Below are positions 34,646 to 48,090 of a DNA stretch of 64,000 nt, piece after piece. The translations under genes were made by a program, and so were the position numbers. A model generated the notes under the pieces. The model did no database searches, was not told where the DNA came from, and was given only the letters and a program-made list of their open reading frames with translations. Origin of the DNA: Hemibagrus wyckioides (taxonomy: Eukaryota > Chordata > Actinopteri > Siluriformes > Bagridae); the NCBI RefSeq assembly GCF_019097595.1, contig NC_080726.1, forward strand, positions 14,448,205 through 14,512,204, written 5' to 3'. Positions within the stretch are counted from its first letter, which is position 1, and every line of letters begins with the position of its first letter.

Positions 34646-36984
34646 ACTAATGTGCTAAACCATGTACTGCATTACATGTTAACAAGAATCTGCAGTCAAT
34701 CCAAGATTTTAACCAGAAGCCAGTGTAAGGTGAATAAAACGCTTTAATGTTTGTAACTGCTCATCTTTCCGGCTGAAGTGTTTTGCAACAGTCCAAGCTG
34801 GAAGGAATAAATGAATTTTATCATATTCCTAAACCTGGCTTTAATTTCATGATACCTTTCATTAAACGATAAAACGAAATCAATAGCAATTCTGTGATTC
34901 CTGACAGATGTACTCCAAGCAACAGATCAACCGTCAATCACATCAAAGGTCAAAATCTGAGAACTGTATATATAGAGCAAAATTCAAGCTGTGTCCCAAA
35001 TATTGTACTACTTACTAATTACACGCTACTTACACCGCATTAAATGTATATTATTATTCTACCATGTAGTGTATGAATTTTAAAAGGGTACACTAAAACC
35101 ATTTTACTAACTGGAAATATAAGCTGTTTACCAGTAGATGGCAAATGGCATCAAAAACGTGTTCTGGGACACTGCTAGCTTTAACGGAATACAGTAAATT
35201 TACAGAATGTTGAAAAATAGATCACACAACCTTTTCACACATCACACATCCTGCCATTTTTTTCTCAGTGTGTATGTAAGCAAAGCTGTGACCATTGAGT
35301 GCATGAAGCATCCAACATTCCACATTTTTTCTTCCATTTGAAAAAAAGCATCTTCCAGGTACCTGAGATGCACTTCTTTAGTGAGAACACACTGTTTATA
35401 TTGCATAATGGTCTCAAATAGTGCATAAGTATGTGATTTGGGACACAGCAACAGTCTTAGTTTTAGCAAAAGACAAATTCTTTGCACAAGTCTAATCACT
35501 ATTAAAAAATAGTAATTAAAAGTTGTAATAGTTCAAATATATTTCTGTACCATCATCATTAGAAATGGAAGAGTGCTTCAGGTTTGATAATATTACTAAA
35601 AGCTAACATTTTAAAGTAAAATAAACAGTAGAGGCCTTAGTACAGAGCCTTGAGGAACCATGTCCTGTGCACTATGAGAACAAAGCATAACAAGACCTAA
35701 GAAAAAAGGTACAGATATACGTGTATATCAGTTCTACGTGGTGAAACTGAATAACATCAACACAATTAAATTTCGTACATCCAACATGATTTAAGCCCTG
35801 AATAAAGTAAAACATCAAGCACACAACCGAGCTGAGAATCAAACCCAAAACAAAAGACACGTAGCCGCTGCGTTATTCCACCATGCAGAGTTTAAAGGGC
35901 TAAATGTAATACTACAGCTCCATATACAGTAGATCCAAACAGAGGGCAACACTCTCGTGAGATTTCACAAAGTTATTGGTTTACGTTAACACTGTGTGAT
36001 TCGATCACGCTCACTCCACATCATTCAATCTAGTATTCAAGTTTAAATGAAGTCTAACGTAGGAAACGAAATACAAACGATTGTACAAACAATTCATAAT
36101 ATTATTTCTTAAATCATATTCCATTTATTTAGTATGATCACTGATTTAATTTACTATGTAAGTTTAGCTTATCTAACAAAACATTGTAATCTTTGAGCAT
36201 TGAGATCTAGGGGGCAAAGAAAACTAGCTAGTAAGAAGTCATTTATCACTCTGACTAATGCAGTCTCTGTGCTAATATTTTAAATGCTACCATACACACT
36301 GAACACATGTTGAGTTTGTATTGTTTATTTTTAAACTGTTGTTGATTTGCCTGTTTTGCTTTATGCTTCTTGTAAGTGGTTAGAGTTTTCTTGTTCTTTC
36401 TTTTATGAGCTTATGGCAGTACTGCTGATTTTCCTGGCGGAGTTACCCATTTTAATCAGCCTCACCCTGTGCTTTCCCATCCACATCATTCTCCAATGCT
36501 TGAAAGAATTTTTCCTAGCTACATTCGGTTGGTAGCGTCAAAGCTAGATCTCTCTGTGGATGTTTAGAGATAATTGTTAATACAGAATAACCAGGTCTTA
36601 CTGAAAAACCTGCTAAATGAATGAAATTTACAGTATATTGTCCTGTATCTGTACTGTAAGTGTAATGAAAGCAATATGGCCACAGTTTCACCGTATAGTG
36701 TCGTCTATATTTTAATACAGTTTATTCGCTATTAGTGTGGCAGACAATTAAATTATATTTGTAATTTGTATTTAATCTTTGGATTTAAGGAGTTATTAAG
36801 TGGCCACTCTCGCATCCTAATAGGACCGAAATTTGTGCTCTAATAGGGCAAAGCTGTTAAGCCTATAGATAACAGACTCATAGACACTGCTAGTGTCATT
36901 AGGACAAGTACATTTTGTGGCTACAAGTGGCTAATTAGAATGATCAAGATGAAGGCCATTTCTAATTTTATCTAGATGGTTTTC
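34646..36984. other. No gene recognised
   Basis: About 2.3 kb of AT-rich DNA. The 85-codon minus frame (35242-35499) and the 62-codon frame at 36347 show no domain. No repeat was recognised. Confidence 0.4.
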
Positions 36985-37039
36985 TAATGACAATAATCTA
37001 ATCTAATCTAATCACAATAATCTAATCTAATCACAATAG
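36985..37039 (+). repeat. Short TCTAA tandem repeat
   Basis: 'aatctaatctaatcaca' occurs twice, the first copy with one extra TCTAA. The pentanucleotide resembles neither the telomere repeat nor the nearby minisatellite. Confidence 0.8.
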
Positions 37040-37104
37040 AAAAAAAAACATGCAGCAGATTCTTAAGCCACTCACGCCTATTTATTAATGACACAAATGT
37101 AGAG

Positions 37105-37890
37105 TACAGATACACTTCTGCAGTACAGACACACCCCTGCAGTACACACACTCCCCTGCAGTACAGACACACCTCTACAATACACACACACACACACACC
37201 TCTTCAGTATAGACACACCTCTACAAAACACACACACCCCTGCAGTACAGACACACATACACCTCTGCAGTATAGACACACCCCTGCAGTACAGACACAC
37301 CCACACACATCTCTGCAATATAGATACACACCCCTGTAGTACAGACACACACACATCTGTAGTATAGACACACTCCTGCAGTACAGACACAATCACACAC
37401 ACCTCTGAAGTACACACACACACACACACACGTCTGCAGTACAGACACACCTCTGCAATACAAATACACCTTTGCAATACGGATATTACTCACACAACTC
37501 TTCAGTACAGACATGCCCCTTAAGTACAGACACAATTCTGTAGTAAAGATACACCTCTGCAGTACAGACACACCTCTGCAATATAAATACACCTATGCAA
37601 TATGGACACACCCCTTCAGTACACACACACACACATATATATACTCTTTAACATATATATACCCACACACACAGCATTGCAGTACAGACATACCTCTACA
37701 GTACAGACATACCCCCACAGTATAGTCATACCTCTGCAGTGTAGACATACCCCTTCAGTACAGACACACCCCACAGACCCCCCTCTCTAATACAGACATA
37801 CTCTTGGACTACAAACATGCTCCTGAAGTCTAAACCCACTCTGCAGTACAGACATGCTCCTGCAGAGCAAACTCAATCCTGCAGCACAGA
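37105..37890 (+). repeat. 19-bp minisatellite mixed with (CA)n
   Basis: The unit is 'ctgcagtacagacacacct' (19 bases, with a PstI-type CTGCAG), in about 35-40 diverged copies. In many copies the ACACAC end has expanded into 10-20 bases of CA, so spacing ranges from 19 to about 40. Copies become more degenerate towards 37800-37890. The 19-base period shifts frame each copy, so all three minus frames contain Cys/Leu/Tyr/Val-rich open stretches of 62-123 codons (37008-37592); these are not genes. Confidence 0.9.
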
Positions 37891-38715
37891 CCATGTCATT
37901 TAAAAGAAAGAAAAAGAAACGCATGCTCATGAAGCATTGTGGAATCGTTTATTAACAACAATAATGGTAGTAACAACCATAGTGTGTGTGTAACAAATCT
38001 GTCTGAAACATTCCTGATTCTGTATTTTATTTATGTAAATACCAAAGTAAAGACTTTCTTTAATATCTCACAGTTCAAGCTGAAGTGTTATGGTAAGTTC
38101 TAGTAAGGGCTGTGTGTGTGTATTTTCACACACAGTCTCACAATCAAGCATTACAATAGTAGCAGACCTTCCCTTCAGACGCACCCTCACACTCCTGCAC
38201 TACTGCCAGCCTCGCCTTCTGTGTTATAGCTGCATCGGGACATGTCTCGCAGCGCTGTTGCACATCTGCTCTGGAAGAGCTGGATACCAATTACAGAGAG
38301 GCCACCATGCTTTGAGGAGCTGCTACACACACACACACACACACACTGAGACAAAGTGCTGGCCCCTTTTCCAGTGACTGGACCCCTCTCATCAATATTT
38401 CTTCGGCGGAAAGGCAGGGATCTAGTGGACAGCCAAAGCTTCCTCAGTGGCATGTGCTCTGGCAGCATTCGACACCATTCTCCTGCTTTCTGCCCAAATG
38501 CCATAAGTCAGTCTGTCTCACTGAAGCACTCAAACCAACGCCCAGTCTCATCACTCTCCCAGATCTATAAATTGAACTTTAGATTATGAATGATTTAATT
38601 TACATTTACCTCAAACCAATGTGATTTAAAAAGAATCGATTGGATTATTGCGTGGAAATGTCTAGATGTCTTTAATACAGTGAGTCAGAGATAAAATCAT
38701 GAGAGCTGAGGTCAT

Positions 38716-38716
<1 letters not shown>
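37891..38716. other. No gene recognised; short CA/TG tracts
   Basis: A (CA)n tract lies at 38325-38346. Overlapping frames of 77-105 codons occur on both strands at 38090-38589, without domains. Confidence 0.45.
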
Positions 38717-38780
<64 letters not shown>

Positions 38781-38846
38781 ATGGGAGAAAGTGTGAGAGA
38801 AAGAGAGAAAATAGAGAGAGAGACAGAGAGAGAGAGCAAGAGAGAG
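38717..38846 (+). repeat. Interrupted (GA)n tract
   Basis: About 130 bases of GA with breaks such as 'aaagtgtgtgt' and 'atgggagaaagtg'. The phrase 'agaaagtgtg' occurs twice, so a larger unit has been duplicated. Confidence 0.95.
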
Positions 38847-41049
38847 ATGTTACACAGTGGACACAACTTATCTTTACAATCTCTCTGTTCTCTGCCCTTT
38901 ACTTACTGCCCAACTGAGGCTCAATCTAATAACTAAATCCCCGTTTTCATTTTTCTCTTCCCCCTCCTCCACATTTTTTTATTTTTTTATTTTTCCTCTG
39001 ATGAAATTCACTGTCATGTCCTTCCTGTTACCTCATTCTCTGCATAAGCTTCAGGGATACACGCTAATAGATTTTTTTACCAGCGCTGTGTTCAACTTTC
39101 CAACAGCTTCTTTTCTAAAACAGCATGTAGTTGCAGCTGTAACATCATTTGCAGCTCCACATAATCTAAATCTAATAATAAACACATTTTGTTAATAAAA
39201 AAAAGTTTCTTGTTTAGAAAGGAAACGCATTTAGGACATTTATAGAACATTGATGGAAGGAGTTTTCCAGTATGGGGAAGAGGTGTTTGCAATCCACTTT
39301 CCAGTTTCTTAATGAAATAAGGAACGTGCCTATTTATAGCTGCTGTAACATAAGTGATAACAGAGACTAACTTTTTATGTATGTTTTATTCCTTACTCAA
39401 CAGGCTACATTAGCATTATAATACATAATACAGGATAATATAGAAGAGCACTGGAAGATTTGTTTTTTTTCCTTTTCTTTTTTATAATACATGAACTTTT
39501 CTCACCCTAAGCTCAGCTTCTTTACCCTGCACTCCTCTTGACCATCAATAAAGACATGCATGAAATCAGCTCATTTTGTCCATTTCATCTTTCTCACATG
39601 AAGAAAAGAGATTGCTTTGCTTCTTCCTATTACAGAAACACTACCTATATGGTCTCGTGAGCATTTATATATTTGCTGTGGTTGAAAGAGCAAACAAAAG
39701 AAGAAGTCAGTGTAATAAAAGTGAGCTCCAGTTGAGGTGGATGAAATGTCATTCAGGAGATCTGTAGTATAGCACAGTCGATGATGCACCTAGTGAAGAC
39801 ATAGGAGTAATTGATTGCTCTGTGATTGCATGTGTGGCGAGGTTTAATAACCACTACATATAATAGACTACAAGGATACTGTTGCTGGTGTGAGTGTGTG
39901 TGTGTGTGTGTGAAGCTGTCACACTTTCATGGCAGCTCCTAACCTGTATGAATCATTTGGAGGCGGGCTGACGAGCATGGAGCTGGCACGGTGTTCCATA
40001 AGAAAAGTGACTTTGTTTAGCATCGGATCTGTTCACATTATGTCCATATGTGCTGCAAACCAGTCTTATTACTGACAGCGACAGGTGCTGCAAGAGCACT
40101 TGTCAGAGAAAGACCATGTGAGCTGCTCTGCTATCATCAGTGCCATCCACACTCCTCTGTAAGCATATATTCCAACACGACCCTGCTTTTGATTGCTACA
40201 GTCTCACACAAACGCCCTTTGGCTTCTGCTCCAGAAACAGCACCGTGACCCATTTGAATTAAAACCATGATTGTCAGCAAGCTAAATTTCCCAGAGCAGA
40301 CGTTCATAATATAACATTCACAAACCCCCCCCCCCAAAAAAAACACTGTACTTGTGCACATGCCTGAATGTGAAATAGCACCGATTTGAGCTCTCATGGC
40401 ACTACAATTAGATCTAATGACATGTGCAATATCTGCACTTCGACACCATCGATTGTTTTAGAGTCGCTCGCTCCATTTCGTAGCCTAAACAAACATTTCA
40501 AAACCATTCTAAATGTCAGCTGGAGATTGTGAGAACGACACGTAAATACTGATGGCGATAATGCCGCACACTTAGCCACCATTTCTCTATAATGCCACAC
40601 CTCGACTTATTGCGGATTATATTCACAAAATCCCGGCTGGAATTTCTCCTCAGCGCACAGCAGCACAGTTAAGCTATTTTCTCTCAGCACGACACAAAAG
40701 CTTTATCTCAAACAGCATCAGTGCAGTATTTTCAAACCGACTGCGAGTACGAATGAATGGTTTTTGGTAGTCGTTGATAGTGACACTGAAACCTACTTCA
40801 TTTTTTCCTGCTTTAATTAATGGCCATGGAAAATGCACATGTCCATGCCTATAAAATATGCAACACAAAGACAGCTCTTTATAAGACCAGCTAGTTGATT
40901 TTAAATAAATTAAATTCACTTCTGAAAAGAGCTTCTGTATATTTGCAGTTAAACTGTCTCATTGCATAGGAAGCACTTGTTGATCGTGGCTGAAAGTTTA
41001 AAGCAATCTATAATATCTATAAAATAAGAGCTAGGGCTGCGAGATGATG
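38847..41049. other. No gene recognised; short homopolymers
   Basis: Contains (TG)n at 39893-39912 and C11 followed by A8 at 40325-40343. The 112-codon plus frame at 38857-39195 has no domain. No repeat family was recognised. Confidence 0.45.
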
Positions 41050-41115
41050 CTAGATAATATAATATAATATAACATAATATAATATAAGATATAAGATAAT
41101 ATATTATAAGATAAT
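41050..41115 (+). repeat. TAATA-type AT-rich tandem repeat
   Basis: Repeats of 'aatat' and 'aagat' words in a run of about 65 bases without C or G apart from a few variant bases. Confidence 0.85.
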
Positions 41116-41206
41116 ATAAGAACACAGTGATACTGTGATGGATATGTTAGGATTAGTTATATAACAATAAGCCTTTCATGATTTTTTTTTAAATTAACTA
41201 GAAAAG

Positions 41207-41345
41207 GGCCGAGTGGGGGTTTAGTAGTTAGCCTGTTCGTCTTGCACCTCTGGGGTTAGGTGTTTAACTCCAGGCTCCGCCCCATGTGTCCAAAGTAGGA
41301 CAGGGTGCGTGGGAGGTTTAAGTTGGGTCAAAAAACTTCTTGAGG
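41207..41345 (+). mobile_element. Degenerate tRNA-derived SINE head
   Basis: 'tagtagttagcctg' resembles an RNA polymerase III A box (the TRGCNNARYNGG type) and 'gggttaggtgtttaactcc' a B box (the GGTTCRANNCC type) about 35 bases later, followed by 'ggctccgccccatgtgt', a phrase familiar from fish tRNA-derived SINEs. Both boxes have mismatches. No clear tail or target duplication. It could be promoter-dead. Confidence 0.5.
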
Positions 41346-41487
41346 GGTACATGGCACTGAGCCTCTCCTGAGTGGCTCTGACCCAACTTCCCTTCCCCTG
41401 TTACTCCCACAGAATTCAGTTCCTCTCTAGGAAGGGTTTCTGCACAGCTAAAACATCTGCTGCATCCATGTTTTAGGTCAAGCCTTC

Positions 41488-41800
41488 TGTCAGGATTGGG
41501 AGGTGATGTTGAAAGCAAGAGCAGGCAATTTTCTTTAATAAAGTGCAAACAACCAACCGAATCTATAATTCATAAATCGAGGCAAAAACAAAGTCTTTGA
41601 GCGAAGCTGTGGTGCACACAACAAACATGACGACGACAACAAACACTTCACAATAAGATGCTGAAACACAGCAACTTATATAATGGTGCTTATCAGGGTG
41701 AAAATGAGGCACAGGTGCAAGTAATTAGGACGTGTGACTTGCCGGGGCTGATGGGAAATGTTGTTCAGTTTCCCTTTGGGAGTTAGTATGACTGCCAGTG
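41488..41800 (-). mobile_element. LTR-like fragment ending TGACA
   Basis: Read on the minus strand, it holds 'caacatttcccatcagcccc', later 'cactttattaaagaaaat' resembling a polyadenylation region, and ends 'cctcccaatcctgaca'. This layout is that of short LTR-like repeats with CA ends. The start is not resolved and no target duplication was found. Similar in type to 1922-2350 and 60884-61276. Confidence 0.4.
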
Positions 41801-42829
41801 CTTAATAGTGAATTCCTTATACTAAGAGGTTTCATCAGGCTAATTTCATTGGAGGAAGACACTCTTGATATTTTCACAGAACATAAGTCTGCTTTCATTC
41901 ATTGTGAAATACATCCAAATTTGGTGTCGGCTGTTTGTTAGTGTGACAGTGAACACTTGGCTTAGATCACATGGTGACACACAGTATCGGATTTCAGCAT
42001 CAGAACATTTTCACAAGTATGAGTAAGGGAATATCAGTAAAGGAAATCAGATAGCCGATACCCGATAGTATTGCCACAGTATGTAGTGTGTACCAGTAGG
42101 TAAGACTTGTATAGCATAGGCAAGACAGAAACAGCAGAAGAAAGCTAAATATCCATTTAGCAACATTTAAAGCCAAGCTCTCAGTGATGCACCTTTAGCT
42201 ACAGGCTGCAACAGCTGACCATGAAAAAACTCTACAATGAATTTTTCAACAGTTTTAGTAAAAGTGCATGACATCTCACTAAATATTTCAGTATGAACAT
42301 AATACTCACACTAAAAGTACACAAAGTACACCATTTGCCATGCAGCTTTGGTTTTATTTCAACAACACTAATAGCACTTTGACAGGCCATGCACTGGCGT
42401 CTATGTTGCTATGCCCCCCACCCCCCCACAACCACACACACACGATAGAAAATCTGTATAATGGGCCCAAGTATTTCTTGATCTGATGTTCTAATCTCAT
42501 TAGTTTCACTTCTCTACTCGCTTTGTGACATGCAGGAACTTTTGCGACAGGTTGAGAGAGTGAATAAGTTGAGTTGCCGTCCTTAATGGGCCCAAAAAGT
42601 GCAATAAATATAAACAAGGCTGAGTGTGCCTGCCACTGCCAATAGCAAATGAGGCTCAACATCTTGCACACAGAAGGGGTAGGTGACTATGTGACTCTTG
42701 ACATTTAAGCAGGAGGTAAAATTACTCATAAGTGTTTTATATAAACAGCAGCCATGTAATTATCAGGCCAGTGCTGCTTGCTTCCAGCGTCAGCTCAGTG
42801 TGAACCACAGCCATGCATTAGCACAAGAG

Positions 42830-42832
<3 letters not shown>
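41801..42832. other. No gene recognised
   Basis: One C-rich seam at 42412-42445 running into CA repeats. The 105-codon minus frame at 42354-42671 has no domain. Confidence 0.4.
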
Positions 42833-42863
<31 letters not shown>

Positions 42864-42900
42864 AGAGAGAAAGAGAGAGGTAGATAGACAGAGAGAGAGG
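42833..42900 (+). repeat. (GA)n microsatellite
   Basis: Interrupted GA tract with 'ttgagagaga' and 'tagatagacaga' variants near its end. Confidence 0.95.
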
Positions 42901-43739
42901 TGCAGGTGTTAAAGGCTGAAAAGGCTAGTTTGGTTTGGCATTTATAGATTACAGGAAATGTTAATGCTATGTCAAATGCACAAGAAGCACATAAAAGAAG
43001 TCGATGAACAGCAAGAAAGGTTGAATCACAGACAGAGAAGTGGATGATGCAAAAAGAGAAAATCTGAGGAGCAAGCCATTACAGAGCTCATGTTAGATCG
43101 GAGGTGAAAGCAGCAGCCGACTATATGAGTTATATGAGCAACATGTTGCATTTTCTCAACACAAGCCAACAGGGTTATTTAATGTTAGTATTTGAAGAGA
43201 GAAGGGATTGTGATTAGCCATGCAGCAGATTGGCTAAAGCAGCCAAAACATTTCACCCGTGCAAGTCATTAAGGACAACCGAGAGAAGAACCAATAAGCT
43301 GCCAATAAGTGTTTACAGCCATTAAAAAAACAAAAAAAAACAAAACAAACCAGATAAGCAGCTAAGTGTTAGATGCTAATATGTAATACATCGAGCTGGC
43401 AGACGTAGAGTGTTAATAACACATTAGCATGCTAGATGTTCTGAATGTTTAAGGAATACCTTGTCCTTTCTAAGCTGTGTTCACAATTACAACAAATCAC
43501 TAACTCGGATAACATTATGGAAAAAATTGTAATGGGTTCTTTAAACAGACTTTGGTCAGGAACTACATTTCATTTGGGGTTAGACAGATTGAAAACTGCA
43601 TCACAGGATCTAAACAGAACCAAGAGACATTTCAGAATTTTAGTAGTATTTAGTAGTATTTTAGTAGTATCCATATTTATTCCTAAATCTCTGTATTTAG
43701 TATTTTTCTGCTATATTTTGATATTTATTTGATATATTT
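42901..43739. other. No gene recognised
   Basis: Ends in a triplicated 'tttagtagtat' at about 43638-43670. The 95-codon frame at 43445-43732 is unsupported. Confidence 0.4.
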
Positions 43740-44053
<314 letters not shown>

Positions 44054-45419
44054 GTGGAACCTCCCTTACAAATTTTCGCCTTAAAAATGGAATTTGCAAT
44101 GGCATATGAAACATTTTCCGCATATGAACAACTAAACTGAATGGCGGCTAAGTTTCACATACGCCTGGGAGATGTTCAAAACTTGTTTGCGTTAGTGGAA
44201 AGCCAAGCAAAACTAACCGAATTTTACAAAAAAATTTTCAGTCAGCGAAAGCTGTTTCGAAAGACTCAACCCACGATACCACTGTTGCCTTTAGCATGTG
44301 TTCAAAAGCTACGTGATTTTCCGCTCGTTTTTTTGTAGAGAGATTGGTGGTGTGGGTGGTCTGTTCTATTTTTAGCCCAAGCTTGGTGGCACGACTTCCT
44401 GTGAGGACCCTTCACATGAAATGCTTGGCTTGGGTCAGTTCTTAGTAAGCAGCCATACAGTTTACATAAGCTTCATATTGGTAATTGACAGCGGTTTAGA
44501 GCTAAGGAACATGTCTGCAGCTGTTTGCTAACACTGAAATCCTGTAAATTTCTGGAATATTCCAGGACACAGTCTAGACAAAAGCTTTAGTGAGCATCCA
44601 GTTTTAACACATCATGTTTGCTGGGTCAAACATTTGGAGGGATTCATGACAATTAACTGCACAAAACAATATGCTTATGTTATTGGAATTATTTGCAGCA
44701 GTAATATAGGTGGATCTTTCTGCACTCGTGACTCACTTTCTCCTCTGTTGATGGTCCCACATGAATACCTGAATACCCTACAGTACAGAGTTACACTTCC
44801 CAACAACAGCAGCCATGACTTAGTCATAGGATAATCTCTCCTGGATACTGGAGGGTTGGAACTGCTAATGTACTCATGAAGTCTTGTGTTCATCCCAGGA
44901 TTCCTTTTTACATGCTGAACATCATTTAAACGCTTTTCTACACCTTTATGCTGTTTAATGTATTTAAGGACTAAACTGTTGGTGTGCGCAATATTAGTAC
45001 AGCGATGATTCAGCTATCACAAAGCTTTATAAACAAGAAATCAATATGGAGTAAGTAACATTTCAGATACAGTACTTTCAAATGTTTTTTTTTTACTTGT
45101 TGCTTCATAAATGGAAAAAAATCCACAAGAAGCTAGACTCATTTTATAGCATGTGATAGCTAGCTGGCTAGGTAGCTCATATTGATTTGCACTTTCCCGT
45201 CAAAGATACTTCCAGTAAAACTCACTTTCCTTCTTCCTTTTCATCTCCATCAGATCAGCTTTCATATTTCAAGTCAAAAGTTAAATTCCGTGAAAGTATA
45301 GTTTGGATAGTCCCAGTGCGTCCCAGCGCATCCCAGTGTGGTTGTACTCTATAAGCACTCTTGGAAAGTCTTTTGACCAACCACATTAGTGGACCAGAAA
45401 TATGTGTTGTATAAAATGC
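44054..45419. other. No gene recognised
   Basis: 44054-44340 has an unusual AT-rich text with several 'catatgaa' words and may be part of an old DNA element, but no ends were found. The rest is unique-looking. Confidence 0.35.
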
Positions 45420-45590
45420 TTTATAATAATCCTGCTATTCAGTGCAACACAGAAGAGGACGGATTCCCTTGTGAGTCTGGTTCCTCTTCATGTCATCTCA
45501 GGGAGTTGTTCCTCGTCACTGTGCTTTGTGACCACGTCTATTGTTAAAAAGCACAGTGAAGATAATACCGAATTGAATTATGTACCATTC
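45420..45590 (-). repeat. Decayed dispersed teleost repeat
   Basis: 'ctggttcctcttcatgtcat' and 'ctcagggagttgttcctcgtc' match 'ctggttcctctcaagg' and 'ctcagagagtttttccttgcc' of the copy at 14395-14715, in the same orientation. The tail 'attgttaaaaagca' to 'gaattgaatta' also matches with gaps. The middle has been lost. Confidence 0.65.
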
Positions 45591-45608
45591 TGCATTATGC
45601 TTCTGCAT

Positions 45609-45880
45609 TCACTGGTCATTTTATTAGGTACATTGTAAATTCATACAATTCCTGATTGCAGTCTGTTGCTCTGCACAATTTGTTAGTCCTTTCCCCCACC
45701 TGCAGTGATAGAGACGTGCCACTAAAAGGTCACTGATGACCAGATATTAGTTTGGTGTTGGATCTTTTTCAGCACAGCAGTACCTGACATGATAGTGGTA
45801 TGTTAGAGTGTGTTATAATGGGATCAGGCACAGAAGCAATGCTGGAGATATTAAACAGTAGGTATGCTTAAGAAACGCTC
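45609..45880 (+). repeat. Decayed TIR-type dispersed repeat
   Basis: Starts 'cactggtcattttattaggt', similar to the end of the Tc1 relic at 19395-19819. It later reads 'ggatctttttcagcaca' and 'gtggtatgttagagtgtg', phrases of a very common fish and tetrapod dispersed repeat. No open frame. Identified from memory of the family text. Confidence 0.5.
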
Positions 45881-47615
45881 ACACATGCAGCGAATTTATC
45901 TCTGTACTATAAAGTCACCAGTAGGCATTCCTGCTATCAGTTGCCATATCAGTGGTGGCACTCCAACTAGCATTCCACTTGCTGCTGAAATGAAAGGAGA
46001 GAGAGAGGGTGTTTGCATATAAATCTAATATGAGATGAAGGAGAAGCAGTGTGTGCTCTTTGCCACTGTGGTCCTCTGTCTGCAGCAATGGCAAATACAC
46101 TGAAATGACTGGGTTCGTGAAACAATTCGGACTCGCAGGCAGCATGGCTATTTGTCATGTCAGACGTGACTGATATGGTGAATAATTAAAAGCCAGTATT
46201 ATATAAAATGAGGATCATGTGGGTTATAAGTCGCTCCATATTTGCATAAAGTTACATTTTTCTTCACTTTGACACGCCGGCATCTAGTTACTGTCACTCT
46301 CTCGTTTCAAAATGAGTGGTCTCCAGTCACTTTGTCTCTGTAATTCGCTGTATGTATGTACGCCCCTTTAAAGGCCACTTTATTAAACAGGTTTGGGTAG
46401 AGAAGGGTATAGCAAAGATAACAAAAGTCCATATTTTGTGACATTGTCACAAATCTTCTGGTTCTCCATGTGCTCATGTTTATTTTGGTTTCCTTGATCA
46501 TATTCACCTGCTTTCTATTAGCCCTTGATATTTCTGTCTCTTTATATCCTGTTGTGGCTGTGAGTCATGCGTCTTTCAGTCTAAATGGTGATTTCTCGGT
46601 CCTTATTTTCTAGCTTCATGCTTTCTGTATTTAATTCTTACTCATTTAAACATTTCTTATTCTGGTTATAGATTATCATAAGTTTGTTGCAGTGTATTGA
46701 CCTCCACAATAGACTTTAACAGTGTGTCTTGGTTTCCCCGCAATAAAACATACACCAAGTGCCTTCGCTCACTTCCTGCCTCGCCCCACAGTCTCATAGC
46801 ACATTAGACCTATAAAGTGCACTTAGATGATAGGGTTACCTATATTGTAGGTGTCTAATAATGCAGCAAGTGAGGGTTCATATAAATATAGGGTATCATC
46901 TGAGGTGGATGTTGCAGCTGGAGTGAGAAAAGGGTGCATGGGTAGTGAGATAGTGACAGCCTCTGTCTGTGTAGTGAAGCCTGTCAGCGTCTTCCTGTAG
47001 CCTGCAGACCTTGACAGGGAACGAACACACTTGCATACATGCACACGCACACAATGTTTCAAGAAATAAAACACACACAACAGAGAAAGCTAGAATACAG
47101 CGCATACAGAATGAAAGGAACGTTCACTTGAAATAGACACACACACAGACACAGACACTCCCACACGCTGCCTTTGTTATGGCCTGCTGTATATGGATGA
47201 TGCTGACCTCTGGTGTGATCAGTGCTGCCAGTCTCATTTCTTTTCAGCAGGACTTACCGCAGGATCACACGAGATTGCTGCAGAAGCACTTTTATGGAGG
47301 GAAAAGGTCAGAACATTTTTGGGTGCCGCACTTGGACGTGATTGCTGTGGACAGCAGTCTCTTTGATGTGTGGAATGCAGAGGTTAATCTGAAATCTTCT
47401 TTTTTTTTTATTCTGCTGAAACCTGCATCTCACTTTCAATGAATGAGGGTCACACGTTTTATACGTGGTCAGTCCTTCTTTCTCAGATAAGCCACATTGG
47501 TAGCTTGATGTGCTGCAGCAAAAGTGCTTTAAATGCAAAATGGCTGTAATACTTTAATGCATAATACTTAGTACTTTACTGGCAAAGTAGCTGTGTGTGT
47601 GTAAAGGTGAAAGCA
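45881..47615. other. No gene recognised; possible LTR-like text
   Basis: 46430-46800 is T-rich with 'gcaataaaacatac' near its end, which is compatible with an old LTR-like repeat but is not secure. Frames at 46823-47105 and 47179-47442 have no domain. A run of CA occurs near 47138-47150. Confidence 0.35.
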
Positions 47616-47626
47616 AGAGAGAGAGT

Positions 47627-47674
<48 letters not shown>

Positions 47675-47679
47675 GAGAT
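47616..47679 (+). repeat. (GA)n microsatellite
   Basis: Mostly uninterrupted GA of about 60 bases. It lies about 120 bases before the (CT)n that opens the pyrimidine-rich tract, so the two could pair as an imperfect inverted repeat. Confidence 0.95.
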
Positions 47680-47799
47680 GAAGAGGGAGGAGGCAGACAG
47701 ATGTGAGCTGCAGCAAGGCCACAGGTGCAGTGCTGTTTTAATGAGCCAGTAAGGCAGTGCACTAAACTTCCTCATTTGTTGTCATCATACTGATTGGTC

Positions 47800-48090
47800 A
47801 GCCTCTCTCTCTCTCTCTCTCTCAATTCATCTCGTATATCCTGTCTACATTTCTGTCTGCTTTTCCCACTGTCTGTTTCTTTATCTTCTTTTCTCCTAGT
47901 CCTTTGTCTTTATTCCTTTCTGTCGCTTTCTATTTCACATTCTTTCTCATATTGTCTCTTTTACCTTTACCTCTAGCTGTGTTTTTCTCTCTCTCTCACT
48001 CTCTCTCTCCCTCTTTGTTGATTTATCACACACACTTACCTACTCACTCACTCACTGTCTTTCTGACCCACTTTCATTTCATTCTCTCAT
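47800..48090 (+). repeat. C/T-rich lead-in to the 24-bp array
   Basis: (CT)n at 47803-47824, then about 260 bases with very few purines ('ctctctctcactctctctctc' type words), then 'ctcactcactcactg'. This looks like the unexpanded precursor composition of the array that follows. Confidence 0.85.

Noticed and set aside
37008..37592. Cysteine-rich frames with repeated CRGVSVLQR-like words, superficially like small Cys-rich secreted proteins
   Set aside because: They come from the 19-base minisatellite with CA tracts in all three phases and have no independent coding evidence.
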